Below, piece by piece: positions 36,709 to 44,170 of a stretch of DNA of 64,000 nucleotides. Under the pieces are notes generated by a model. It was not told the DNA's origin. It was given only the letters and a program-made list of their open reading frames with translations, and made no database searches. The translations under genes and the position numbers were made by a program. The DNA is from Bacteroidaceae bacterium (GTDB lineage: Bacteria; Bacteroidota; Bacteroidia; Bacteroidales; Bacteroidaceae), in contig JAEEZX010000031.1 in assembly GCA_016292045.1 (NCBI GenBank), forward strand, positions 62,001-126,000. Direction: 5' to 3'. Within the stretch, counting starts at the first letter, position 1. The number at the start of each line of letters is the position of its first letter.

Positions 36709-38775
36709 TTATTTCTTCAGGTCGCTCCACTTGGGGGGATTCACGCCCAGGAGATTCTTCACGAAGAAGTCGTAGCGCTTGTGTTCTCCGTAGCTGCCGC
36801 CCATCGTGTGGTGTTCGCCCGGCAGCACCACCAGTTCGAAGTCCTTGCCGGCCTTCACCAGTGCGTTGACCACCTGCATCGTGCTGGCGGGATCTACGTT
36901 GTCGTCCATCTCGCCCACGAGGAGCATCAGCGGGCGCTCCAGCAGGTGTGCGTTCTCCACGTTGGAGCATTCCACATAGCTGGAATCCACGGGATAGCCC
37001 ATCCACTGCTCGTTCCACCATATCTTGTCCATCCTGTTGTCGTGGCATCCGCAGGCGGAGAATGCAGCCTTGTAGAAGTCGCCGTGCAGCAGCACAGCCG
37101 TAGTGCTCTCCTGTCCGCCGGCCGAGCATCCGTAGATGCCCACGCGCTCGATGTCCATATAGGGATAGCGCTTTGCTGCGGCCTTTATCCATTCGATGCG
37201 GTCGGGCAGACCTGCGTCCTTCAGGTTCTTGTAGCACACCTCCTCAAAGGCCTTGCCTCTGTACGAGGTGCCCATCGCGTCGAGCTGCACCACTATGAAT
37301 CCGAGCTCGGCCAGCGAGGATATATATCCGTTGTACGACTGGAAACTCTTCGGCACGTAGGCGTCGCCGGGGCCCGAGTAGATGTATTCTATGACGGGAT
37401 AGGAGCGTGAGGGGTCGAAGTTCGTGGGCCTGTAGATGAGTCCCCACATCGGTGTCTTGCCGTCGCGTCCCGGAGCTGTGAATATCTCGGGAGCCTTCCA
37501 TCCGTTGGCCTCTATCTTGGAGATGTCGGCGCGTGAGAGCACTGTTGCTTCCGCCGCTGCGTTTACGTCGCGCAGCACGGTCACGGGTGCCAGGTCGGCG
37601 CGTGAATAGGTGTCCACGAAACGGGTATAGCTCTCGTTGAACACGGCCTTGTGATTGGCCTTCTCGGGAGTGAGGTCGCGCATTCCCTTGCCGTCGATTC
37701 CCACGACGCAGTAGTGCACGTGATATGGGTCTTCGTCCTTGTTTAATCCGCTCGCACTAAAGAAGATAAGTCCGCGTTCTTCATCCACTCGTAGAACTTG
37801 TCTCACTACCCATTCTCCCTTCGTCAGCTGGCGTTCCACCTTGCCTTTCTTCACGTCGTAGAGGTAGAGATGATTCCAGTTGTCGCGCTCGCTCATCCAT
37901 ATCATGCGCTCGCCTCCTTTGAGGTTGTGGCGGAAGTGGCGGCTGTAGTTCACGAACGTCTTGCTTGTCTCCTCGATGACGGTGCGCACCTCGCCCGTCT
38001 CTGCATCGAGAGCCAGCACGCGCAGCACCTTGTGTCCTCTCTCGTTGTATTCGAATACGAGCGTCCTGCTGTCCTCCAGCCACTCGGGGCCCCACAGGTC
38101 GTACTGCTGTGAGAAGAGCGCATTGTCGGGCACGACGGCTCTGCCTGTTTTCACCTCGAAGATGCAGGGCGTCTTCTGTGTGCGCTCGTCGCCGGGCTTG
38201 GCGTATTCCTGCTGATGGAGTATGGGCTGGAGCTGTGTCTTGGGCGAGGACTCCACGTAGTAGACGTAGCGTTTCTGGCTCACGGGCCGTATGCGGCACG
38301 CAGCCACGTATTTGCCGTCGGGGCTCCATTGTATGCGTGTGCTGTAGTATGCGCCCAGCGTGCCGTCCGTCGAGAGGGGGCGCTCCTCGCTGCCGTCGGT
38401 TTTCGCCACGTAGATGTTGTCGTTCTTGATGTAGGCCTTCATCGTGCTGTCGGGCGAGAGGGCGGGTGTGCCCCAGCGCTCGCTGTCCTCGTTCATCCAA
38501 TGGCGCTCCACAAACTGCGGGCCCTGCTTCGTGGCGAAGTCCTGCATGCGCGGGCTCTGGCGGTTCCTCTCACGCTGCGGTGCGGGGTCGGAGTAGTACT
38601 GCAGTTCGTAGGTGGAGTCGCTCGTCCACTTCACGTTGCTCACCCATCCGCTCACCAGCGCGGGTTTGCATTTCTCATACAGCCCGTAGGCTCTCTGGTA
38701 GTCTTCTATGGTGCCTTGTGCGAAGGCGGCAGCCTGTATTGCCGTCAGGCCGATGATTAGCCGGAAACGTCTCAT
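36709..38775 (-). CDS. S9-family prolyl oligopeptidase / DPP-IV-like peptidase
   Basis: This 688-residue secreted protein (signal peptide MRRFRLIIGLTAIQAAAFA) has an N-terminal beta-propeller with WSPDGKY-type repeats and a C-terminal alpha/beta hydrolase. The nucleophile motif is GCSAGG (Ser near 552), the Asp lies in VGEMDDNVDP, and the His in PGEHHTMGG. S9 peptidases cleave peptides, commonly X-Pro dipeptides, in the periplasm. It is six bases upstream of the GH127 gene, although a peptidase is not an obvious partner in glycan breakdown. Confidence 0.9.
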   Translation of the reverse strand: MRRFRLIIGLTAIQAAAFAQGTIEDYQRAYGLYEKCKPALVSGWVSNVKWTSDSTYELQYYSDPAPQRERNRQSPRMQDFATKQGPQFVERHWMNEDSERWGTPALSPDSTMKAYIKNDNIYVAKTDGSEERPLSTDGTLGAYYSTRIQWSPDGKYVAACRIRPVSQKRYVYYVESSPKTQLQPILHQQEYAKPGDERTQKTPCIFEVKTGRAVVPDNALFSQQYDLWGPEWLEDSRTLVFEYNERGHKVLRVLALDAETGEVRTVIEETSKTFVNYSRHFRHNLKGGERMIWMSERDNWNHLYLYDVKKGKVERQLTKGEWVVRQVLRVDEERGLIFFSASGLNKDEDPYHVHYCVVGIDGKGMRDLTPEKANHKAVFNESYTRFVDTYSRADLAPVTVLRDVNAAAEATVLSRADISKIEANGWKAPEIFTAPGRDGKTPMWGLIYRPTNFDPSRSYPVIEYIYSGPGDAYVPKSFQSYNGYISSLAELGFIVVQLDAMGTSYRGKAFEEVCYKNLKDAGLPDRIEWIKAAAKRYPYMDIERVGIYGCSAGGQESTTAVLLHGDFYKAAFSACGCHDNRMDKIWWNEQWMGYPVDSSYVECSNVENAHLLERPLMLLVGEMDDNVDPASTMQVVNALVKAGKDFELVVLPGEHHTMGGSYGEHKRYDFFVKNLLGVNPPKWSDLKK

Positions 38776-38803
38776 TTCGTTGTACTTTTACATTATTCAC
38801 ATG

Positions 38804-38811
38804 CAAAGGTA
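38804..38811 (-). promoter_or_regulatory. −7 element of the S9 peptidase gene
   Basis: TACCTTTG on the minus strand, 28 bases before the start codon. The −33 region is occupied by the heptanucleotide array at 38821-38855. Confidence 0.55.
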
Positions 38812-38820
38812 CGAATTTTA

Positions 38821-38855
38821 GTTTAAAGGTTAGAGGTTAAAGGTTAAAGTTTAAG
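38821..38855. repeat. Five-copy heptanucleotide array GGTTAAA-type
   Basis: Units GTTTAAA, GGTTAGA, GGTTAAA, GGTTAAA and GTTTAAG follow without gaps. The array starts nine bases upstream of the −7 element of the S9 gene. Confidence 0.85.
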
Positions 38856-38860
38856 GTTTT

Positions 38861-40150
38861 TTAATGCACCTCATTGCTGTGCGGGCCGAGTCCTCCGCGT
38901 TGGTTGGCGCAGCGTATGGTGTAGCGGGAGTCTTTTGCATCGGTTCGCGGTATCCTGTAGCGCGGTTCCGTGGTGAAATCCACAACGATGCCGTCGCGGC
39001 ATACGGCGTAGAGGAAGGCTTCCGGGATGTCGTCCCACGAGAGCGTCCTTCCGCTTTTGCGCACGGCGGGCGGCATCACCTGTGCTGCACTTCTCTCCGG
39101 ATGCCAGCCGGGGAAGACGTTGTCGGTCGAGTATTGTGCCGCCTCTTCGGGTGTGAGTGTGGCGGGGTGAGAGACGGCTGTGAGAACGCCTTCCCTGTTG
39201 CGGTATTGTGTGCGCCGTTTTTCTGTGTCTATGGCTTTCCCGTTGCTGTCCGTGCTCCCGTATTCTGCAAACAGGCGGGGCAGGGTGCCGTGCATTTCCG
39301 TCCATCCTCCCGGATGCGGTGTGAGCAGCATCTCTGTGTGGAGGAATACGGCCCGCGGAGCGTTGTGCCAGGGACGTCCCAGCAGGAACTTGCCGCTCTG
39401 CTCCTCTGCTCCGAGGATGCGGCAGCGGTTGAAGACGTAGCCGTAGGGCAGGCCTGTCTCTGTGGACGGAGCGCAGATGACGTCGCCCTTGCCTTCGCGC
39501 GCTCTCACCACTATGTCGCAGCGGTTGAAGTAGACCGTGCCTCCGCCGCAGATGAAGTCCACCGTGCCCTGCACTTTGCAGCCTTCCAGATATGTGGTGC
39601 CGCCTGCGTTGGTGTAGTATGTGTCCTGATTGCTGAGAAGCGAGACGTCCGTGAGGATATTCCCCCGGCAACTCCTTTCGCGCAGCGCCACGGAGCGGTT
39701 GGCGAAGGCCTTGGGGTCTGCCTTGTAGTTCGACCACAGTTCGATGCCCTGTATGTATGTGCTGTCGGCCTCTTTGACGAACAGCGTGGACGTGATGCCG
39801 ATACCCTCGTGCTGAGGCACGGATTCTATCAGCGACAGCTCCATTCCCTCCCCGCAGATGCTGGTGTTGGGTGCCGTGAGTGTGGTGATGGGGCTCGGCA
39901 CGGTGATTTCCTTTCCGTCTGCGGTCACCTTCATGGGCGTGCCGTCTCCCTCGCTGCGGTGCTTTCCGGCGCGGATGAATATGCGGTAGCGCCGTTGTGT
40001 GTCGGGCCTTTGGTTGGCGGCTTGTATGGCGGCGGTGAAACTCCCGCTGTCCGGCACGATGAAGTCGTAGCTGCCGCGCTCCGCCTTTGCTCCGGATGTG
40101 CCGCAGCACAGCAGCGACAGAAATATGGTTCCAAGTATTTTCCTCATCAC
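38861..40150 (-). CDS. CE8 pectinesterase
   Basis: The 429-residue protein has a signal peptide (MRKILGTIFLSLLCCGTSG) and the right-handed beta-helix motifs of pectin methylesterase. These are SNQDTYYTNAGG (near 175), GTVDFICGGG (near 198) and LLGRPWHN (near 260), which hold the catalytic Asp pair and the Arg/Trp. It de-esterifies methyl-galacturonan, opening pectin for later enzymes. A C-terminal stretch with a fibronectin-III-like character follows (about 365-429). A second in-frame ATG lies at 40147. Confidence 0.92.
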   Translation of the reverse strand: MMRKILGTIFLSLLCCGTSGAKAERGSYDFIVPDSGSFTAAIQAANQRPDTQRRYRIFIRAGKHRSEGDGTPMKVTADGKEITVPSPITTLTAPNTSICGEGMELSLIESVPQHEGIGITSTLFVKEADSTYIQGIELWSNYKADPKAFANRSVALRERSCRGNILTDVSLLSNQDTYYTNAGGTTYLEGCKVQGTVDFICGGGTVYFNRCDIVVRAREGKGDVICAPSTETGLPYGYVFNRCRILGAEEQSGKFLLGRPWHNAPRAVFLHTEMLLTPHPGGWTEMHGTLPRLFAEYGSTDSNGKAIDTEKRRTQYRNREGVLTAVSHPATLTPEEAAQYSTDNVFPGWHPERSAAQVMPPAVRKSGRTLSWDDIPEAFLYAVCRDGIVVDFTTEPRYRIPRTDAKDSRYTIRCANQRGGLGPHSNEVH

Positions 40151-40155
40151 GGCTG

Positions 40156-40163
40156 CAAAGATA
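40156..40163 (-). promoter_or_regulatory. −7 element of the pectinesterase gene
   Basis: TATCTTTG on the minus strand begins only 13 bases before the first ATG of the CE8 gene and ends five bases before it. Transcription from it would give a nearly leaderless message. Confidence 0.5.
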
Positions 40164-40173
40164 CAAAAAAAAA

Positions 40174-40201
40174 CTTAAACTTTAACCTCTAACCTCCAAA
40201 C
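40174..40201. repeat. Four-copy heptanucleotide array
   Basis: CTTAAAC, TTTAACC, TCTAACC and TCCAAAC follow in tandem. The array starts ten bases upstream of the CE8 −7 element, the same layout as in front of the S9 gene. Confidence 0.75.
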
Positions 40202-40264
40202 ACCTGCAGGACCTGGGCGGGATATAGCTGATGTGTGGCATTTTTATAATATGAAACGCAAAAA

Positions 40265-40286
40265 AGCCTCGCCGATTGGCGGGGCT
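40265..40286 (-). terminator. Rho-independent terminator, leftward
   Basis: AGCCTCGCC and GGCGGGGCT flank a GATT loop; on the minus strand the stem is followed by six T. No gene reads into it from the right, so it looks displaced and belongs to a dispersed repeat shared with 54.3 and 56.9 kb. Confidence 0.65.
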
Positions 40287-40308
40287 CTTTGCTTTTGGCA
40301 GGAAATGA

Positions 40309-40328
40309 TTCCTGTCTATAAGTTACTT
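40309..40328 (-). repeat. 20-base boundary repeat, left copy
   Basis: The minus strand here is identical over 20 bases to the plus strand at 56940-56959. Both are followed by a terminator hairpin. The two copies bracket the accessory segment in opposite orientation. Confidence 0.75.
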
Positions 40329-40416
40329 TCTAAGATAGCCGTTGCCAAAAGACATCGTATAAACGATAAAAATCCTTCAAGAAAAACAAAAAATAGCCAT
40401 TTTTCCAAAAGTAACG

Positions 40417-40467
40417 ACTTGTTTCCTTGTTAACTTGTCTACTTGTCAACTAAAAATATTATCTTTG
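40417..40467 (+). promoter_or_regulatory. Promoter with period-8 array in the −33 region
   Basis: Four 8-base units of the ACTTGTCN type (40417-40448) precede TATCTTTG (40460-40467) by 11 bases. The TTG inside the third unit (40435-40437) is 22 bases from the −7 element and the TTG in the fourth is 14. The same array-to-−7 spacing occurs at 58297-58347. Confidence 0.6.
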
Positions 40468-40471
40468 CAAT

Positions 40472-40728
40472 CGAAAGGGCGTGAAATGCATTCTTTTCAG
40501 GAGCAAAACAACCCTCAGCGGAGGTGCCCAATCAAATCTTAATGGTAAAATAATAACAGCATTAGCAGTTATTCGGAGTGTCTGAAATGTAGGAAGTTTT
40601 AGAAATACAATCCAAGTAACGATAATTGTCTAATGTCTGCGCTTATAGCGTGGGCATTAAACTTATATCTTGGATGGGTCTTTCCTACAACCTCAGACAC
40701 GAATAAGCGTCCACGCTTTTTCGTGTCT
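40472..40728 (+). ncRNA. Structured leader or small RNA with terminator (6S-like candidate)
   Basis: A transcript from the promoter at 40460 would contain a small hairpin (AATAAC/GTTATT near 40552-40573) and then a long, interrupted rod. In the rod, GTGTCTGA (40578-40585) pairs with TCAGACAC (40693-40700), TGTAGGAA (40588-40595) with TTCCTACA (40682-40689), and ATCCAAG (40610-40616) with CTTGGAT (40669-40675). The apical stem includes CGCT/AGCG. The internal loops between helices recall 6S RNA. The 3' end is AAGCG/CGCTT plus a T run. GACACGAA (40696-40703) can instead pair with TTCGTGTC (40720-40727), so two exclusive folds exist. It is either a free RNA such as 6S or an attenuator for the helicase operon. 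Confidence 0.5.
40705..40721 (+). terminator. Terminator of the structured RNA
   Basis: AAGCG-TCCA-CGCTT followed by T4. It lies 69 bases before the helicase gene, so read-through or antitermination would be needed for expression from the promoter at 40460. Confidence 0.6.
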
Positions 40729-40756
40729 AAATAGTTGCCGGAAACCCATTATTCCA

Positions 40757-40791
40757 ATAAGTGCGATGCTCTAACCTTAAAGCGCACTTAT
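40757..40791 (+). promoter_or_regulatory. Inverted repeat covering the helicase start codon
   Basis: ATAAGTGCG (40757-40765) and CGCACTTAT (40783-40791) form a perfect 9-base pair arm. The second arm includes the first two bases of the ATG at 40790. It could hide the start codon in RNA or be a DNA operator. Confidence 0.55.
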
Positions 40792-43700
40792 GGCACGCAT
40801 TTATGATAACATAGAAACCAAATTCACGCAGGGCCTGCAGGACATTATTACCAATTTGGGTGTTAAGCGAGTAGACTTCTGTGTGGGTTATTTTAATCTT
40901 CGTGGATGGCAATTGGTAGTCAACCAGATTGACAATATACCCGGTGATTACGTTTATGAAGGAAATCAGCAGATGTTCCGATGCTGCAGATTGCTCATTG
41001 GTATGCACCAGCCGGACCAAGAATTGGTGCGCAAGTTGTATTCTAAGGAGCAACTTCCCGATGCAGCATACGCTCAGCAATGCAAGCTGGAAATAGCGCG
41101 TGAATTTCGTAAACAGTTGTTACTTGGTCTCCCGACAGCACAAGACGAGTGGACGCTTCGCAGACTCTCGGCCCAACTGAAGGAAGATAAGGTTTGTGTC
41201 AAACTCTATGTAAAGGAACCGCTTCATGCCAAACTATACTTGGCGCATCGACCCGATGACACATTCAATCCCATTCAGGCTATCATGGGCAGCAGTAATC
41301 TCACTTATGCCGGACTCACGAAGCAGGGAGAATTGAATGCAGAATTCAGCGACAGCGACAGCGCCAAGAAACTCTCCGACTGGTTTGACGACCGTTGGAA
41401 CGACCGTTTCTGCATCGACATCACCAAGGAACTGATTGAAGCCATTGATAACAGTTGGGCGAGTGAAGAAGTTATTCCTCCATACTATATCTATCTGAAA
41501 ACCGCCTATCATCTTAGCGCAGATGCCAGAAGCGGTATCAAGGAGTTTACGTTGCCTCCCGAGTTCCAAAACGAGCTGTTTGACTTCCAGCAGACTGCCG
41601 TCAAAATAGCAGCCCGTCATCTGAAGAACGAGAAACGTGGTGGCGCGATGATTGGCGATGTGGTCGGTTTGGGTAAAACAATCACAGCTTGTGCCATAGC
41701 CAAGATTTATGAGATGACCTTTGCCAGCGGCACGTTGATAATCTGTCCGGCCAACCTTCAGGATATGTGGGATAAATACCGCAAGAAGTATGACTTGAAG
41801 GCCGACATCATGTCTGTGGCCAAACCTATAGACATTGACAACGCTCGCTACTATCGCCTGATTATTGTCGATGAAAGTCACAACTTGCGCAACGACAAGG
41901 GTGTTCGCTATCGCAACATCAAGGGTCTTATTGAGCGCCAGAACTGCAACGTCCTGCTCCTTACGGCAACTCCTTACAACAAGGACTTTAAAGACCTCTC
42001 AAACCAACTGAAACTCTTCATTAGCGAAGATGATGATCTCGGTATACGTCCTGAGGAATATGTTCATTCGATAGGAGGCGACCGTGCATTTTTGCAGAAG
42101 CACAGCGAGGTGTTTATCCGCAGCATCAAGGCCTTTGAGAAGAGCGACAGGATTGAGGACTGGCAGGAGTTGATGAAGCTGTTTCTCGTGCGCCGCACCC
42201 GCACCTTCATCAAGGACAACTACGCCAAAACCGACCCCAAAGATGGACGTAAATATCTGGAATTTCATGATGGTCACAAGTCATACTTCCCAGAGCGCAT
42301 CCCCAAGTCCAAAACCTTTAACGTGACTCCTGGTGATCAGTATAGCCGTCTTTATAGCGAAGAGATGGTCAATATGATGGGCGAACTTCGTTTGCCCCGA
42401 TATGGATTGTCTCTCTATGAAGACAAAGGAAAGACAGCCGATGCCTCCAAGAGCGTAAAAGACCTACTCGAAAACCTTTCCCGCGCAGGAAAGCGTATGA
42501 TGGGCTTCTGCAAGAGTACCTTCTTCAAGCGTGTGGACAGCAGCGGATATTCTTTCCTTCTGACTCTCTATCGCCACATTCTTCGCAATGCGGTCTTCAT
42601 CTATGCTATTGATAACAAACTTCCTCTCCCTCTGGGCGACGAGAATGAATTGCCAGAGGACTTTTTGGATGATGAAGATGTCAACGACGTTTTTGAGAGT
42701 GTCGGCAACAATGGCGACAACTCTGGTGGTGATGAACTCGTGGATATTCCTACCGATATGAATATCTATCTTGCAAAAGCAAAGCAATACTATAACTTCT
42801 TGACCCAGAAGAATAATGTTGCATGGATTGATTCCGCTTACTTCAAACGCACGTTGAAACAGCACTTGCGCAAGGATTGCGAAATCGTCATCGACATGAT
42901 TAAGCTCTGTGGCAAATGGAATCCGCAGACCGACGAAAAACTCAACGAATTGGAAAAGCTGATTAATGGACAACATAAGGAAGATAAGGTTCTCATCTTT
43001 ACCCAATATGGTGATACCGCCAAATACGTATATCGCCAACTGAAAAAACGTGGTGCTAAGAAGATAGCCATTGCGACAGGTAAGAGCGAAAACCCTACCT
43101 CCATTGTAGAGCGTTTTTCGCCCATCAGCAACGAGGCCAATATCGCTCCAGAGTATGAGACGCGCATTCTGGTGGCTACTGATGTTTTGTCCGAGGGTCA
43201 AAACCTGCAGGACTCTCACGTTATCATCAACTATGACCTTCCTTGGGCCATTATCCGCCTGATTCAGAGGGCCGGTCGTGTGGACCGTATCGGACAGGAG
43301 TTTGATAAAATCTTCTGCTATTCGTTCTTCCCTGCAGATGGAGTGGAAGCCATCATCAATTTGCGCAAACGTCTGAATGCCCGTATCAATGAGAACGCAG
43401 ACATTGTGGGCAGCGATGAGTTGTTCTTTGAAGGTAACGAAACCAATTTGCGCGACATTTACAACGAAAAGAGCGGCACCCTTGATGATGAGGATGACGG
43501 CGATGTGGATTTGGCTTCCCAGGCTTATCAGATATGGAAGAATGCCACAGACGCAAATCCCAAGCTTAAGCAAATTATACCGGCTCTGAGCGATGTCATC
43601 TATTCTACGAAAAAGGCATCTTCTTTTGATGAGGATGGTGTCATCACTTATGTTAAGACCTACAACGACTACGATGTTCTTTCGTGGTACAATTCTAAGG

Positions 43701-44164
43701 GAGAAATCATCACGCAGTCTCAGAAACGTATTCTTCAGGCTATGGCCTGCAAGGCAGACACGCCAACGGAAACGCCTCTTGAAAATCACTTCGACTTGGT
43801 GAAGAGTGCCGTAGAGAATGTCAAGCAGGACAACACCAACGTCAGCGGTATCCTCGGAAATCGTTTTTCCACTCGCTATCGCATCATAGAATTGCTGCAG
43901 CACTACTACGAACAGCCGGCAACACTTTTCTTCTCCGAAGAGAAAAAACAACTGCTCAAGTTTGCTATCGATGACATCTACAACTATCAGCTGCTTGAAA
44001 GCACCAAGTTCATTCTCGGTCGTATGCTCCGCACAAGCACAGCAGATGATACCGTAGAGTCTGTTTTGGAGATGCATAAGAACGGCACTCTGTGTCGAAT
44101 TGACGAAGACCATAATAAACACAAAGACCCGTCCATCATTTGCTCAATGGGACTGAAAAAATAA
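40790..44164 (+). CDS. PLD-nuclease–SNF2 helicase, restriction/defence type
   Basis: The 1124-residue protein has an N-terminal phospholipase-D-like domain (about 1-220). Its HKD half-site is LHAKLYLA with His146/Lys148, and the downstream element is MGSSNLTYAGL. An SF2/SNF2 helicase core follows: Walker A GDVVGLGKT (289-297), DESH (361-364), TATP (392-395) and, in the second lobe, ATDVLSEGQNLQ and QRAGRVDRIGQ. PLD-type domains can cut DNA without metal, and SNF2 proteins translocate on duplex DNA. It is six bases upstream of a DNA methyltransferase gene, so this is a restriction-modification-like pair. It resembles the DrmD/DrmMI pair of class 1 DISARM, but the other DISARM genes are missing. 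Confidence 0.87.
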   Translation: MARIYDNIETKFTQGLQDIITNLGVKRVDFCVGYFNLRGWQLVVNQIDNIPGDYVYEGNQQMFRCCRLLIGMHQPDQELVRKLYSKEQLPDAAYAQQCKLEIAREFRKQLLLGLPTAQDEWTLRRLSAQLKEDKVCVKLYVKEPLHAKLYLAHRPDDTFNPIQAIMGSSNLTYAGLTKQGELNAEFSDSDSAKKLSDWFDDRWNDRFCIDITKELIEAIDNSWASEEVIPPYYIYLKTAYHLSADARSGIKEFTLPPEFQNELFDFQQTAVKIAARHLKNEKRGGAMIGDVVGLGKTITACAIAKIYEMTFASGTLIICPANLQDMWDKYRKKYDLKADIMSVAKPIDIDNARYYRLIIVDESHNLRNDKGVRYRNIKGLIERQNCNVLLLTATPYNKDFKDLSNQLKLFISEDDDLGIRPEEYVHSIGGDRAFLQKHSEVFIRSIKAFEKSDRIEDWQELMKLFLVRRTRTFIKDNYAKTDPKDGRKYLEFHDGHKSYFPERIPKSKTFNVTPGDQYSRLYSEEMVNMMGELRLPRYGLSLYEDKGKTADASKSVKDLLENLSRAGKRMMGFCKSTFFKRVDSSGYSFLLTLYRHILRNAVFIYAIDNKLPLPLGDENELPEDFLDDEDVNDVFESVGNNGDNSGGDELVDIPTDMNIYLAKAKQYYNFLTQKNNVAWIDSAYFKRTLKQHLRKDCEIVIDMIKLCGKWNPQTDEKLNELEKLINGQHKEDKVLIFTQYGDTAKYVYRQLKKRGAKKIAIATGKSENPTSIVERFSPISNEANIAPEYETRILVATDVLSEGQNLQDSHVIINYDLPWAIIRLIQRAGRVDRIGQEFDKIFCYSFFPADGVEAIINLRKRLNARINENADIVGSDELFFEGNETNLRDIYNEKSGTLDDEDDGDVDLASQAYQIWKNATDANPKLKQIIPALSDVIYSTKKASSFDEDGVITYVKTYNDYDVLSWYNSKGEIITQSQKRILQAMACKADTPTETPLENHFDLVKSAVENVKQDNTNVSGILGNRFSTRYRIIELLQHYYEQPATLFFSEEKKQLLKFAIDDIYNYQLLESTKFILGRMLRTSTADDTVESVLEMHKNGTLCRIDEDHNKHKDPSIICSMGLKK

Positions 44165-44170
44165 TCTATC

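Larger units (their letters stand above)
40151..40789. other. Island boundary: promoters, terminators, structured RNA
   Basis: These 639 bases hold the CE8 promoter and heptad array, a terminator hairpin oriented leftward, a repeat shared with 56.9 kb, a period-8 array with a promoter, and a structured RNA ending in a terminator. A hairpin over the start codon of the next gene completes it. Each is listed separately. The short open frames here have no protein-like character. Confidence 0.7.

Noticed and set aside
38864-40192. A 442-codon open frame antisense to the pectinesterase gene
   Set aside because: It mirrors the GC-rich CE8 gene, its translation has no domain character, and the CE8 motifs on the other strand are unmistakable.
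40233-40433. A 66-codon frame crossing the leftward terminator and boundary repeat
   Set aside because: It runs through a hairpin and repeat sequence and has no protein-like pattern or promoter.
40472-40728. Structured RNA as a retron msr-msd
   Set aside because: No reverse transcriptase gene lies in the window, and the fold is a single interrupted rod.
42464-44122. A 552-codon open frame antisense to the PLD-SNF2 gene
   Set aside because: It is a shadow of the helicase frame; the translation has no recognisable motif and no promoter is near its start.
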